From contig CAWDOA010000017.1 in NCBI GenBank assembly GCA_963803875.1, positions 1 to 64,000 of the forward strand: DNA of 64,000 nucleotides. Reading direction: 5' to 3'. Made by a program: the position numbers and the translations under genes. Positions 1 through 9,100 of this stretch are shown here, piece after piece. The number at the start of each line of letters is the position of its first letter. The stretch's first letter is position 1. The stretch is from JABDIY01 sp963803875. GTDB lineage: Bacteria; Actinomycetota; Acidimicrobiia; Acidimicrobiales; SZUA-35. The notes below the pieces were generated by a model. It was not told the origin of the DNA, ran no database searches, and saw only the letters and a program-made list of their open reading frames with translations.

Positions 1-40
1 CACTCGCTGTGGAATGTTCTCATCCAGCTTTGATCTTCAC
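1..40 (-). pseudogene. DUF5615 PIN-like toxin, N-terminal end only, apparent frameshift
   Basis: A GTG at 40-38 overlaps the TGA stop of the upstream DUF433 gene (GTGA), the usual coupling in these toxin-antitoxin pairs. Read directly, the frame stops after six codons (VKIKAG). If one A of the AAA run near base 30 is dropped, it reads VKIKLDENIPQRV, a very typical DUF5615 N-terminus with the conserved LDEN. This family is PIN-like and is presumed to be a nuclease toxin. The gene continues past the left edge, so nothing more can be said. The extra base is either an assembly error or an inactivating mutation. Confidence 0.6.
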
Positions 41-273
41 TGGGTGGCGACTGCGGGGTACTCGTCGCGAGCGAGCTCGGCTCCGTGGGCGGCAGCGGCT
101 CGAATGCCGTCGGTGGTGAGCGTGGGGTAGTCGTCGAGGATTTCTTGCTCGGTCATTCCCGCAGCGATGCAATCGAGGACCACGCTGACCATGATTCTCG
201 TGCCTCGGATTACTGCCTGCCCGTGACACACCATCGGATCTCGAACGATTAGTTCACGGTGCTCGCTGGTCAT
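37..273 (-). CDS. DUF433 domain protein, probable antitoxin
   Basis: A 78-residue protein of the DUF433 family. The middle shows the family signature: the GTRI turn, then VVLDCIAAGMTEQEILDDYP and a final helix. Known members are small helix-turn-helix-like antitoxins placed directly upstream of DUF5615 PIN-like toxins, and here the next reading frame begins within the stop codon, as expected for such a pair. The ATG is preceded by GGAG at about five bases. The role as antitoxin is inferred from family and neighbour; the partner appears frameshifted. Confidence 0.8.
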   Translation of the reverse strand: MTSEHRELIVRDPMVCHGQAVIRGTRIMVSVVLDCIAAGMTEQEILDDYPTLTTDGIRAAAAHGAELARDEYPAVATQ

Positions 274-537
274 GAACTCCAGAATAGATCGGCGATCCGG
301 CCCTGCATTTCGGCGGTAGCCCTAGCTGGGCCGAGCCAGGGCAGTCATGAAGCGGTAGGAATCACGAAACACGAGCAACAAGGATGGCGGCATCGCCCCT
401 GCTCAGCCCCCACGCCGCGCACTTTCCGGGCACCACAGGGTCAGGTTGCCCTACGCCGACCTCATCAAAGAGGTCTAACGCTTGGAGCGGGTGGTTCTCC
501 GACGACGAGAACCACCTGCCCAGACAAGCAGGCTCGT

Positions 538-1356
538 CTAGTGGCCGTAGCTCCGCTCTGATTCACGTCGGAGTTCGTCGGCGATGTCGGCCTCGCTGAT
601 GGACCGGTCGCCGTAGGTCGTCCAAGCGTGCAGCACCAACCCAATTCCCCATCCGGCCATCGGCCAGATTGGCCAGAAATAGCTGGCCCCCGACGCCGCC
701 CAAATGATGATCAGCATCGTGTTGATCACCAAGTAGATGACCAGATGATTCTTGAATTGACGCTTGTTCTCGATGCGTTCGATTGCGGCGGCCCTGCGGT
801 CGTCGAAGGTGTCCATGGCTGTCCCTTCTGCTGTGTGTTGCTCAACCTCGATGCTCACTGAGGTGTGACGATGCCGGAAGAGCAGAACGTCCTTCACGGT
901 CCCATCCGGCACGGGCGGCTGATCAACTGCGGCGAGACGTCGAGTCGCTCGGGCGCGAAGCCACACATCGAAATCGTCGTCGATGACCGACCCCTTCGAC
1001 CTGAACTGGCCGCTGACCGTGGCGCCCTGGGCTTCGAGTGCAGCTGCCATCTTGGGCAGCGTCCTGCCGATAGCGACGGCGTAGCTAGCGAACACGGCGG
1101 CGGGCTTCCTGTCGAGCCGGCCGAGCTTTGCGATGAATTCGAGCGTCGCTCTGGTCGGGCCCTGGAAGACCACATACAGACCCTTTGTCCAGCTGCCGAT
1201 GCAGATGGCGTCCGCGGCGCCAACCTCCGCTGGATCCGCCTGGGTGATCGACTCGACCAGGCAGTCATGACCCGCTTCGTGTACACGTGAGGCCATCTGC
1301 TCGGCGACCGACTTCGTGTTCCCAGTAGAGCTGTCGTACACGATTGCGATTTTCAT
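538..1356 (-). CDS. Flavodoxin-domain protein joined to a 2TM domain
   Basis: Residues 1-145 form a flavodoxin-like fold: it opens with KIAIVYDSSTGNTKSVAEQ, in which SSTGNT is the FMN phosphate loop. Residues ~180-272 match the 2TM domain family: basic helix (RIENKRQFKNH), a helix LVIYLVINTMLIIIW, then the signature YFWPIWPMAGWGIGL. The ATG at 1356 has GGAG seven bases upstream; an in-frame TTG at 1368 is less likely. The linker (about residues 148-178) is low in recognisable structure, and an ATG at 816 with its own AAGGGA ribosome site starts the 2TM part, so this may be two genes fused by loss of a stop codon. Flavin-dependent electron transfer at the membrane is an inference. Confidence 0.7.
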   Translation of the reverse strand: MKIAIVYDSSTGNTKSVAEQMASRVHEAGHDCLVESITQADPAEVGAADAICIGSWTKGLYVVFQGPTRATLEFIAKLGRLDRKPAAVFASYAVAIGRTLPKMAAALEAQGATVSGQFRSKGSVIDDDFDVWLRARATRRLAAVDQPPVPDGTVKDVLLFRHRHTSVSIEVEQHTAEGTAMDTFDDRRAAAIERIENKRQFKNHLVIYLVINTMLIIIWAASGASYFWPIWPMAGWGIGLVLHAWTTYGDRSISEADIADELRRESERSYGH

Positions 1357-1449
1357 TTGTTTCTCCAAACGCTGGTGCTGGGACGGTCATTCCTCACGCT
1401 AAGTAGCGGGTTGCAGGGTGACCAGAGTCGATGGTCATCAAGGCCGACG

Positions 1450-3074
1450 TCAGCTGGAATCCTGCTTCTCGCTGTGCGTCTCGATGGTTGTCTCTCGAGC
1501 GGCGGACGAAATCGTGGTCGCGCCAACAAGGGCGGCGACAACACACAACGCGGCGCACACCTGCAGGGCGCTCCGGTAGCCGGTGGCGAACTCAGGATCG
1601 TCGAAGCCCGAACCGGAGAGCCCGGCGACTGCGGGCAGCACGGCGATCATCAGCAATCCAGCAAGTTGTCCCACGGTGTTGTGGACCCCCGAAGCGGCCC
1701 CCTGGGCGTCTGCTCCAACTGCGCCGAGGGTTGCGGCGGTCAACGGCGCACCCAGCGTTGCCAAACCGATCGAGAACGCCACGACGACCCGGGAACACGT
1801 CCGATATGAACTGCGAGCCGGAGTCGACGAAGCTCAGCCACCAGACACCGGCTGCGACGACAAGGTTTCCGACAACGACAAGAATCCTCGGTCCGATCTT
1901 GTCGGCCAAGCTGCCGGCGAGAGGGGAGCCGAGCAACATGATGAAGTAGATGGGGACGAGAGCTAGGCCGGCAGTTGCTGGTCGGTAGCCCAGGGTGGTC
2001 TGCAGTTGCACCACCACGAACAGGAACGTTCCTGCCGAAACCATGAAGGACAGAAGCGTGACCACGTTCCCTCCGGAGAACACCCGGCTGTGGAACAGGG
2101 TCAGTGGCAGCATCGGCTCGTCGACGTTGTGTTCGTGGCGAAGGAAAGCGAGCGCAGCGACGATCGCCATCACGAACCCGGCAATCACCCCAGTTTCTGT
2201 CCAAGAATCCGGCCCACGTATCGAGCGCGAAGCTGAATGCAGAGATTGTCACAAGCGCCAACAGCGCCCCCACCGTGTCGACGCTTCTGTCGGCGTGCAA
2301 CCGGGGCTCCGGCACCCAGACCGTGCCTATGACAGCGGCGGCGAGCGGGAACACGAGTGGGGCCACGAAGATTGCCCGCCACGAGACAAGATCGATCAGA
2401 AGGCCACCAAGCACCGGCCCCGCCACGGTTGCGACGGCTGTGATCCCCATGTAAACCCCGACCGCACGGCTGCGCTCGTCTTCGGCGAAGGAACCGTTCA
2501 CCAACGCCAATGCTGCGGCGAGCACGAGCGCCGCCCCCACACCTTGGATCGCTCGGCCAAGGACGAGCGCAGCGACCACTGGCGCAGTCGCCGACACCAG
2601 AGCGCCGCTGGAGAAGATTGCAAGGCCGGCGAGGAACGTGCGCCGATGACCGCGAACGTCGCCGAACGAACCGGCGGTGAGCATAAGCGAGAGCATCGTC
2701 AGGAAGTAGCCGTTGACCACCCACTGCATCTCGGACACGCCGACGCTCAAGTCCCGCGACACCGATACAAGAGCGACGTTCAACATGTCGTCGCTCATGT
2801 AGGCAAGGGCCGAGCCGAGAACCGCGGCAGCGATCACCGCCCTCCCGGCCCCGGAGCGTAGACGGATCTCAGCGCCGCCCGAACCACGCCCTCCGGAGTC
2901 CGCGACTGGCACTACATCATCTCGACCGTCGAGGGTGATGGACCAGGGGATCTCGCTTTTTGCAGGTTTGTTCAGTTGATCCACGCTTGGCTCCAGGTTC
3001 TCAGAACCATCCTCAAGCGCAGCCGCCCGAAGCGTCAGGGTCCAATGTCCTGCAGAACGTGGTTGCAGATCCAC
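1450..3074 (-). pseudogene. DHA2-type MFS drug exporter, broken by two frameshifts
   Basis: Three successive reading frames together give one 14-helix DHA2/EmrB-like exporter. The first (3074 to ~2190) holds the N-terminal half with the family pattern MLNVAL, QWVVNGYFLTMLSLML and GSFGDVRGHRRTF (motif A). The second (~2188 to ~1780) gives helices around FSGGNVVTLLSFMVSAGTF and ADKIGPRILVV. The third (~1782 to 1450) gives the last helices. Frame changes fall near 2190 and 1780. The first ~55 residues before the first helix are not typical, so the true start may lie downstream of 3074. Substrate cannot be told. Either inactive or intact with assembly indels. Confidence 0.75.
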
Positions 3075-3331
3075 GTACTGGGCTCGCCGGGACCCACGGC
3101 TTGGCCCAACTTGTTACGCGGCCACTTGCACCGACCCGGGCCGGTCACCACGAGTGTGCTGTCCAGCGCTGCCGACGGGGACAACGGCATAGCGACCATC
3201 AGAATTGCACAGCCGACTGCCGGGGCCGAGTAGGACAGGTCCCTGGGCTCGACGGTGGCGGTACTCGTAGGCTTCATCGTGGCCTTTGGTGGTATCGGAC
3301 TTGCTACGGCGGGCCGACGATTGGTGGCCGC

Positions 3332-4152
3332 GTGAAGGTGCTGGCGATCGCGCTCAACAGTCTCCGGCGTCTGACCCGGACCCGAGCCAACCTGTTCTTT
3401 GTGATTGCTCTGCCGATGTTGTTGATTCTTGTCCTCGGGCTGACCGTGGGCACAGCGACCCCACGCGTCGGTGCGTACGTCGAGGGCCGGCAAACGCCGG
3501 CGATTCAGGCGCTGATTGACGAGCTCGAGAACATCGATGGTGCAGATGCCGTGGTGTTCGACAGCCTGAGCGCTGCCACCGACCAATTGAAGCGGGAGGA
3601 CATCGATGCTCTCGTGATGGTCCCTGCTGACTACGACGAGTCTCTCGAGTCCGGACGTGTGGCCCAACTCTCGTACGGCGTCATTCCAGGAAGCGGTGGG
3701 TTCGAGGTCCAGGGTTTTGTCCGGTCGGCTGTCGCTGCGCAGAACGCCACTCTACGGGCGACTCGGCTGGTCGTTGCCGAGACCGACGTGTCAGAGAGCG
3801 AAGCGGCCGCCCTCGTCGCAGCGACGGCAGAGGCTCAGACGCACGTCGGCGTGCGCACCGTAGACGCTGACGGCGAGGCATTCATCGAGGCCGATGTTGT
3901 GGGCTTCGTCGCAGCCCAGGAGCTCGTGCTGTTCGTGTTTGTGATGTCGAGGTGTTGGCCGGTGCGCTGATCCAATCCAAACGGCTGGGAGTGACACGCC
4001 GCATGATGGCCACCGCGGCTACGACAGCCGAGGTGGTCCAGCGCGGTGGCGGTATCGCACAGATCGGCACCGAACTCGCAGTACTGGTCATTTACGGGCT
4101 CGTGGTGCTGGTGGCTGCGACCTTCATGCTCCGTCGCTCGATCGTGGCCTGA
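3332..4152 (+). pseudogene. ABC-2 type transporter permease, internally deleted remnant
   Basis: From GTG at 3332 the protein begins with an amphipathic stretch and one membrane helix (LFFVIALPMLLILVLGL), followed by the large extracytoplasmic domain (~180 residues) usual for this family, then a second helix (LVLFVFVM). The frame then breaks near 3940; the next frame continues EVLAGALIQSKRLGVTRRMM, a normal family motif. About 100-130 residues (roughly four helices) expected between that motif and the last helix (IGTELAVLVIYGLVVLV) are absent. The loss is real missing sequence rather than a one-base error, so the protein is very unlikely to work. Its ATPase partner is also only a fragment. 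Confidence 0.75.
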
Positions 4153-4190
4153 GTGCCGCCCACGGTGAGAGGAAGGGTGGCTGCCGCCTC

Positions 4191-4403
4191 CTAGTTTCGG
4201 AGCGCCCGGCCGGTGAGCTGGAGAAAGACCTCCTCGAGGTCGGGTTCCTTCACCTGCACAGACAGCACCCTGGCCCCGGCGTCGTTGGCCTCGGCCAGGA
4301 TTTCCGGGAGGACGGTGTAAGAGTCGTCCAGAGTGAGATCGATGACAGCGTCGTCGGCAATGACCGATTGGACGTCCGGCAGGGCCCGTAGGCGGTCGGA
4401 CAC
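4191..4403 (-). pseudogene. ABC transporter ATP-binding protein, C-terminal fragment
   Basis: The 70 residues match the C-terminal regulatory domain (DUF4162 type) of drug-exporting ABC ATPases: it ends PDLEEVFLQLTGRALRN, the standard end of these proteins. The nucleotide-binding domain (Walker A, signature, Walker B) is missing; no trace is seen upstream on this strand to 4923. It lies in convergent orientation to the deleted permease, whereas functional pairs are co-directional, so the locus has been deleted and rearranged. Confidence 0.75.
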
Positions 4404-4923
4404 GATGTCGCTACTGAGGTCCCCGGACGCACCGGAATCGTTCTACGAAGCTGCCAGTGCGTGGGGCCGAATACCGTGCCGTGGTAGCTGTTCAGGCGGT
4501 TGCCGGGATGAACACGACGGTCGAAAGCGTGAAACGGGATGCCTGTTGGGGCTGATAACAGTACGTACCCGATCAACAATGCAGGTCGAGCCAGACGCGC
4601 CTGCGATGCCGGCTGAGGTCGGTGCCTTCGGTTGCATCATCGACTTGGGTATGTCTTCACGGAATCTTCCCGCCTAGCTCATGGATGACATGGGGACATG
4701 CTTCGGTTCTACGTCACGGCGCAGGGTCGATGGCTGTGGGACGTTGTTCCCTTCGCTCGGCATCTGACCGGCGCGACGATGGCCTCTAGGTATTCGTGTC
4801 AGGAGGTCAGAGGATGGACTATCAGGCAGTGCGCAGAGCTACTGCCGTCGCGAACGAGCCGTCGCCAGCCGTGAGAGCGCAATCCGCCACGACGACACCA
4901 CCATCCGTGACGCGTGCTGGGAG
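4404..4923. other. Region without a supported gene
   Basis: About 520 bases between the ATPase fragment and the PPOX-fold gene. A 58-codon frame at 4698-4874 (+), starting MLRFYVTAQGRWLWDVV, is open but matches nothing I recognise and has no clear ribosome site. This is the natural position of the lost ABC ATPase nucleotide-binding domain, but no Walker motif is visible in any frame. Most likely degenerate sequence. Confidence 0.5.
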
Positions 4924-5406
4924 ATGGCGATGAGACCTGAGCTGACGACGGCATCGCTCTGGAACGAGGTCGAGCGCAGCAACTTCGCGGTGCTTGGCAT
5001 GGTCAATTCCCGACACCAAGCGCGTACGGTCGGCATCGTCTACGTCGTCGATGGGCGCCGGCTCTATATCGGCGCTGGCCGAGATCAATGGAAGATCAAG
5101 CACATCACTCAGAACGGCGACGTCTCGATGACCATCCCTATCGCCAAGCGTGTCCCGCTGATGCCTTGGGTCAAGATCCCCGCTGCGACGATCACGTTCT
5201 CGGGAACCGCGCAGATCCTGGAGAAGGGCCAACTCGACGAGGCGCTTTTCGAGAAGCTGTACCGGCACGACACCGAACGCGATGGATGGCGGGCGATCGA
5301 GGTGACGCCGCACGGACACTTCGTCACCTATGGCATCGGTGTCTCGTTATGGGCGATGCGATCACCGGATCGGGCGCGAGCGCGGGTCCCCGTCGATGCC
5401 GGTTGA
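4924..5406 (+). CDS. Pyridoxamine 5'-phosphate oxidase-fold (split barrel) flavoprotein-like protein
   Basis: A 160-residue protein with the split beta-barrel pattern of PPOX-like proteins: RTVGIVYVVDGRRLYIGA, then DQWKIKHITQNGDVSMTI (a basic KIKHI segment in the place that usually binds the cofactor phosphate) and ATITFSGTAQIL. Members bind FMN, F420 or heme and reduce or oxidise varied substrates; the exact cofactor cannot be told. The ATG at 4924 follows GGGAG closely; a second ATG at 4930 is possible. It stands alone between degraded transporter genes and the island boundary. Confidence 0.65.
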   Translation: MAMRPELTTASLWNEVERSNFAVLGMVNSRHQARTVGIVYVVDGRRLYIGAGRDQWKIKHITQNGDVSMTIPIAKRVPLMPWVKIPAATITFSGTAQILEKGQLDEALFEKLYRHDTERDGWRAIEVTPHGHFVTYGIGVSLWAMRSPDRARARVPVDAG

Positions 5407-5867
5407 CGATGCCTGACGACTGACAATCGCTGATTCTTGGCGACCTCGGGCGAACCGACCGTGATCGTCACCGGGATGGTCGCCGCCGTCAACACCGACT
5501 CGAGTTGGACGCTCGTCACCACGCCGTCCCTGTGGGGCTCGGAAACTCTGTCGCCCTGGTTAGGCAGAGTCTCGGCATTCGTTCATGGGAGCGTCGCGTC
5601 GGCTCGTTCAGATCGTTGTCGCGCTGGCTATGTGGCTGTGTCCCTTGGAAGCTGATGTCGTACGAAGATGAACCGGTGAACGCCGGCAGAACAGAGCGGT
5701 CGAAGGGGAGTTTCGAATCTCCGAGCTTTCTGGATTTGTTGTAGCGGCTGAGGTGTGTGGAGGTCCCTGGGCGAACCGATGAGGAACAAATACGAACAAT
5801 GTGGACTCGCCCCGAATGCGGGTCAGCAGCCGGATGGACCAGCTCCACGGGTACCCCCTGGGCCGGG
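5407..5867. other. Region without a supported gene, left of the tRNA-Lys repeat
   Basis: About 460 bases with short open frames on both strands but none with a recognisable protein. A frame at 5437-5655 (+) begins ATSGEPTVIVTGMVAAVNTD and looks protein-like for ~30 residues before losing character. The minus strand reads RVPKWVPN from ~5890 leftward (see the repeat entries) and may be the eroded end of an integrase-like gene. Confidence 0.4.
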
Positions 5868-5986
5868 TTAGGCACCCACTTAGGCACTCTCAACCGTTAT
5901 GGGAGAGTAGTTGCATCACAAACTACCTGGTCAGGGTGGTACGCCCCCTGGGACTTGAACCCAGAACCTGCGGATTAAGAGCCCGA
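5868..5986. repeat. Left copy of a ~115-bp direct repeat containing a tRNA-Lys 3' fragment (putative attachment site)
   Basis: Bases 5927-5981 are identical to 12721-12775, which is the 3' half of the intact tRNA-Lys gene plus its CCA and flank; one mismatch (5982) and four more matching bases follow. The similarity continues leftward more loosely (agtagttgcatc, ccgttatg, ggcacccactt) to about 5868. A truncated tRNA 3' end repeated in direct orientation 6.8 kb from the intact gene is the classical mark of site-specific integration at a tRNA. No integrase gene remains between the copies. Confidence 0.8.
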
Positions 5987-6002
5987 CATTTCTGGTCCAG
6001 AC

Positions 6003-6062
6003 AGTCCGGCCCGGTCCGGTGAGCGGGGGATAGTCCGGCCCGCTGTCCAGTCAGTCCGGCCC
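6003..6062. repeat. Three direct repeats of AGTCCGGCCC
   Basis: The 10-mer AGTCCGGCCC occurs at 6003-6012, 6032-6041 and 6053-6062, with several GTCC variants between. The cluster sits just inside the left tRNA-Lys repeat. Position and form resemble arm-type binding sites of a tyrosine recombinase, but this is inference from location only. Confidence 0.5.
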
Positions 6063-6084
6063 AGTCCAGCCAGTCACGGCAAGT

Positions 6085-6110
6085 TTGGCACCCACTTGGG
6101 CACCCGGTTT
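6085..6110 (-). repeat. Third copy of the RVPKWVPN-encoding segment
   Basis: The minus strand reads RVPKWVPNLP then stop. The same peptide is encoded beside the left tRNA fragment (~5866-5892) and beside the intact tRNA-Lys (~12,661-12,685). Between copies nearly all base differences are at third codon positions or are synonymous (CCT/CCC/CCG, AGA/CGG, CCT/CCA), which suggests these are ends of once-coding genes, probably integrases, rather than non-coding repeats. Confidence 0.5.
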
Positions 6111-6117
6111 CGTGTGG

Positions 6118-9100
6118 CTAGCCCGGGTTCTGGGCGCAGATCGGCTGATGGGGCTCGTCGCGTGGGCCCCACTGGCTCCACTCATCTGGGGTGAGGTTGG
6201 ATCCGGCGGCGCGGCAGGCGATGTCGGGCCAGGAGGCGGTATCGAGGTTCCAGATGAGTGCGCTGGCATCGGTTGCGGTGATCAACTGGAGGGGTTGGCC
6301 GGTGTTGGTTCCGCTGTTGGTTCGTTCAAGTGTTGGGAATTCGATGCCGATTTGTTGTCCGGTGGTTACGTCCCATAGCCGGCCGGGTCCGTCGAAATTG
6401 GTCAACAGCGAGTCTGTTGTCGGCGGAAAGGAGCAGGGCGCCATTGTTCCAGGTGTTTCCGGTTCCGATCGCTCCGACCATGTTGCGGATGAGTTCGAAG
6501 GTCTCGCCGTGGCGGATCGATGCCGTTCCGGTCGACGATGCGGTTGCCACGATGCTCCCGTCTTCGTTCCAGTAGGCAACGGCAATGTCTGCGCTCTCGA
6601 GCTGAGGCAGATCGATCGGCTCCCAATCGGACGTGTTCCAAAGCTGTGAGCGGCCAGAAGCTGCGGAGATGAGGAGCCGTTGTCCGGACGGATCGAAACG
6701 CACGCTCGAGATGTCTTCACCCTCGGATCCCGGCGGGGCAGGGAGTCTCACTCCGGGGTCACCGGTAGAGGAGTCATAAACCTGAATCCCGATCGGTCCG
6801 CCCTGGACGATGAGCTGCCTCTCGGCGTGTCCGCTGCCGGCTGAGTAGAACGGGTCGACCCATTCCAGTTCGCCGACGAACTCGGGACTGTCGTCCGCCA
6901 GAGAGTAGAACCGCTGTGGTGGTCGGTTTCCGGGGCCGATCAGCGCCAGGAATGGGTCGTCGTAGGTGGGGCCGACGCCAGCGACTGCATCTGGTCCTTC
7001 GGGGACCGTCTCGTCGCGATTCCAGGTCGTTCCATTTCTGCTCCATACGGTTGTTGGTGCGACATCCCCGGCACCTCCCGTGACGGCGTATCGGCCGTCG
7101 GGTGCGATCGTAGTGTTGCGGGCTGCGGGATGGCGAGGAATAGATGATGCGATGGGTCCGGCATCGGCGAGGGACACGAGCGCGATTCCCGATGGGCTGG
7201 CGATCGCGGCCTGGTCGCCCATCGCAGGATCCATCACCGCCCCACCGGAGGCACCCAGGCCGACATCCACGACCGTTTCGAACGTCCGGGTGGTGGCATC
7301 GACGCGTCCGATTTCACCATTCGAGCGGAGCACCAGCGCAGTAGTTCTGTGCCGGCTGATCACGGTCACGATTCCCGGTATGCCGCCGCCGGACAGTTCG
7401 GGGATCGGGCGCGTTACCGGCTCTGCATTTGAAGAGGGATCGTCGGCACCCCAGATGTGAGCGGTGCCGACGAGCAGCTCCGGTCCGTTCGTTCCGGTGA
7501 ACACAGCACGATTGGGGAATCCGCTTCTCTGGCCAGGAGCGAGCTCGAATGATGAGAACACCGGCGGACCGAGTTGGGACCCGTTCCAGTCGAAGCGGTA
7601 GATGTAGGGGCCGACGCCGACGGCAACCTCGTCGCCGTTGGGATGGATTGAGCTTCCGACGTGAAGGGCGACGTGCCAGTCGCGCGAATGCGAGGTTGGG
7701 ACCGAGGACTGGTTCGACGAGTTCGAGCAAGTTGGCGCTGTCGTCGAGGTTCTCGCTGAAGAGAACCGTGCCCTGCTGGTTCCAGAATGTGAGGCGGTTC
7801 GCTTCATCGCTCACAACCAGGGAGGAGCCGTCGGGGCTGATACCGACTGCGTAGACCGGGTCTTGTGTCTGCACCTCGAACCGTTCGGTGAACCCGTCGG
7901 TTATGTCGTAGACCGCAACAGAGGACTCACCCGAGGCCACGGCCAGCACGGGTACCTCGGTCGCCGAGGCGGCTCGCACGGTACCGACAACGGTGGCGGC
8001 GCGTTCGCCGACGTCTAGCTTGATCGAGTCGATCCGATCGCCCGAAGACAGGTTGTAGAGGTCGAGTCCGTCGGTCCGGACCCCGACAATCCGGTCATTG
8101 GCCAACCACTTCGCATCGTTGTAGCTGATGCCCGGGCCCAAGTATCCCAACACCGGCCCGGCTCGGACCAGGGCGGTCTGGAGAGCCCCGAGCGTGGCCG
8201 CCGACGGTTCCCGGTCGTAGGCCGCTCGGGCGACCAGAAGGGCAGCTCTGGGATTCGACGTCGACAGCGAGTGTGCTGTGGCGACAAGACGGCCGGTCTC
8301 GGCGTCGAATGCCGCTCGTGTGGCGAGCTCTCGTGCGTCCAGGGCCTCCGCTTCGCGCTGCAGGGCCAGTTCAGAGCTGGCCGCAGAGGCATCGGCCTGA
8401 CTGCGTGCTTCCGCTGCCTGTTCATCGGCTCGGGACCGTTGCTGAACGGCGATGACCCCGGCGACGAGTGCGACGACGGCGATGACGGCGGTGATGGCGA
8501 CTACAGCACGGAGGCGTTGGTTGCTGCGAACCTGCTGGTCGAATCGGGCCTTCTCTGCGGCGGTCTCTTCGTTGCGGAGCGAGATGCTGGCGTCGAGGTA
8601 GTCGCGTTCGAGTTCATGCAGATCGTCGCCGTGGGCTCGTGCCCACTGTTCGGCCGTTTCGAGTCGTCCACCGCGGTACAGATCGCTGCGGGGGCGGCCG
8701 GCGTAGTCCCAGTCGTGGGCCGCGCGGTTGAGGTGGCGGAGGCGCCGGATGTCGTCTCGGTCTTCATCGAGCCACGTGCGCAGGCGTGGCCATTCGTTGA
8801 TGAGGGCTTCATGAGCGATTTCGACGGTGGATTGTCGCGTGGCCGGCTCGCGGTCGAAGGTGAACAGTCGGGCCTGACCGAACCTCTCGATGGCTGTTTG
8901 AGTAGAGGGGATGTTGCCGAGTTCGTCGAGATGGACACGCCGACGGGTGTCCTGGGCGCCTTCGCCCAGTGTGACGAGGCGTCCGAACAGCCGCCTGGTT
9001 GCATGCTGTTCGTCATCACCGGCGTCTTGCCACAGTGATTCGGCTCGTTGGGCGAGCGCCCCTGTGAGGCCGCCGATGTTCCGGTAGGTGTCGATGGTGA

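Noticed and set aside
4698..4874. 58-codon open frame
   Set aside because: No ribosome site and no family; left in the description of the region only.
5690..5745. tRNA-like T arm (GAGTTTCGAATCTCC)
   Set aside because: No matching acceptor, D or anticodon arm can be drawn on either strand.
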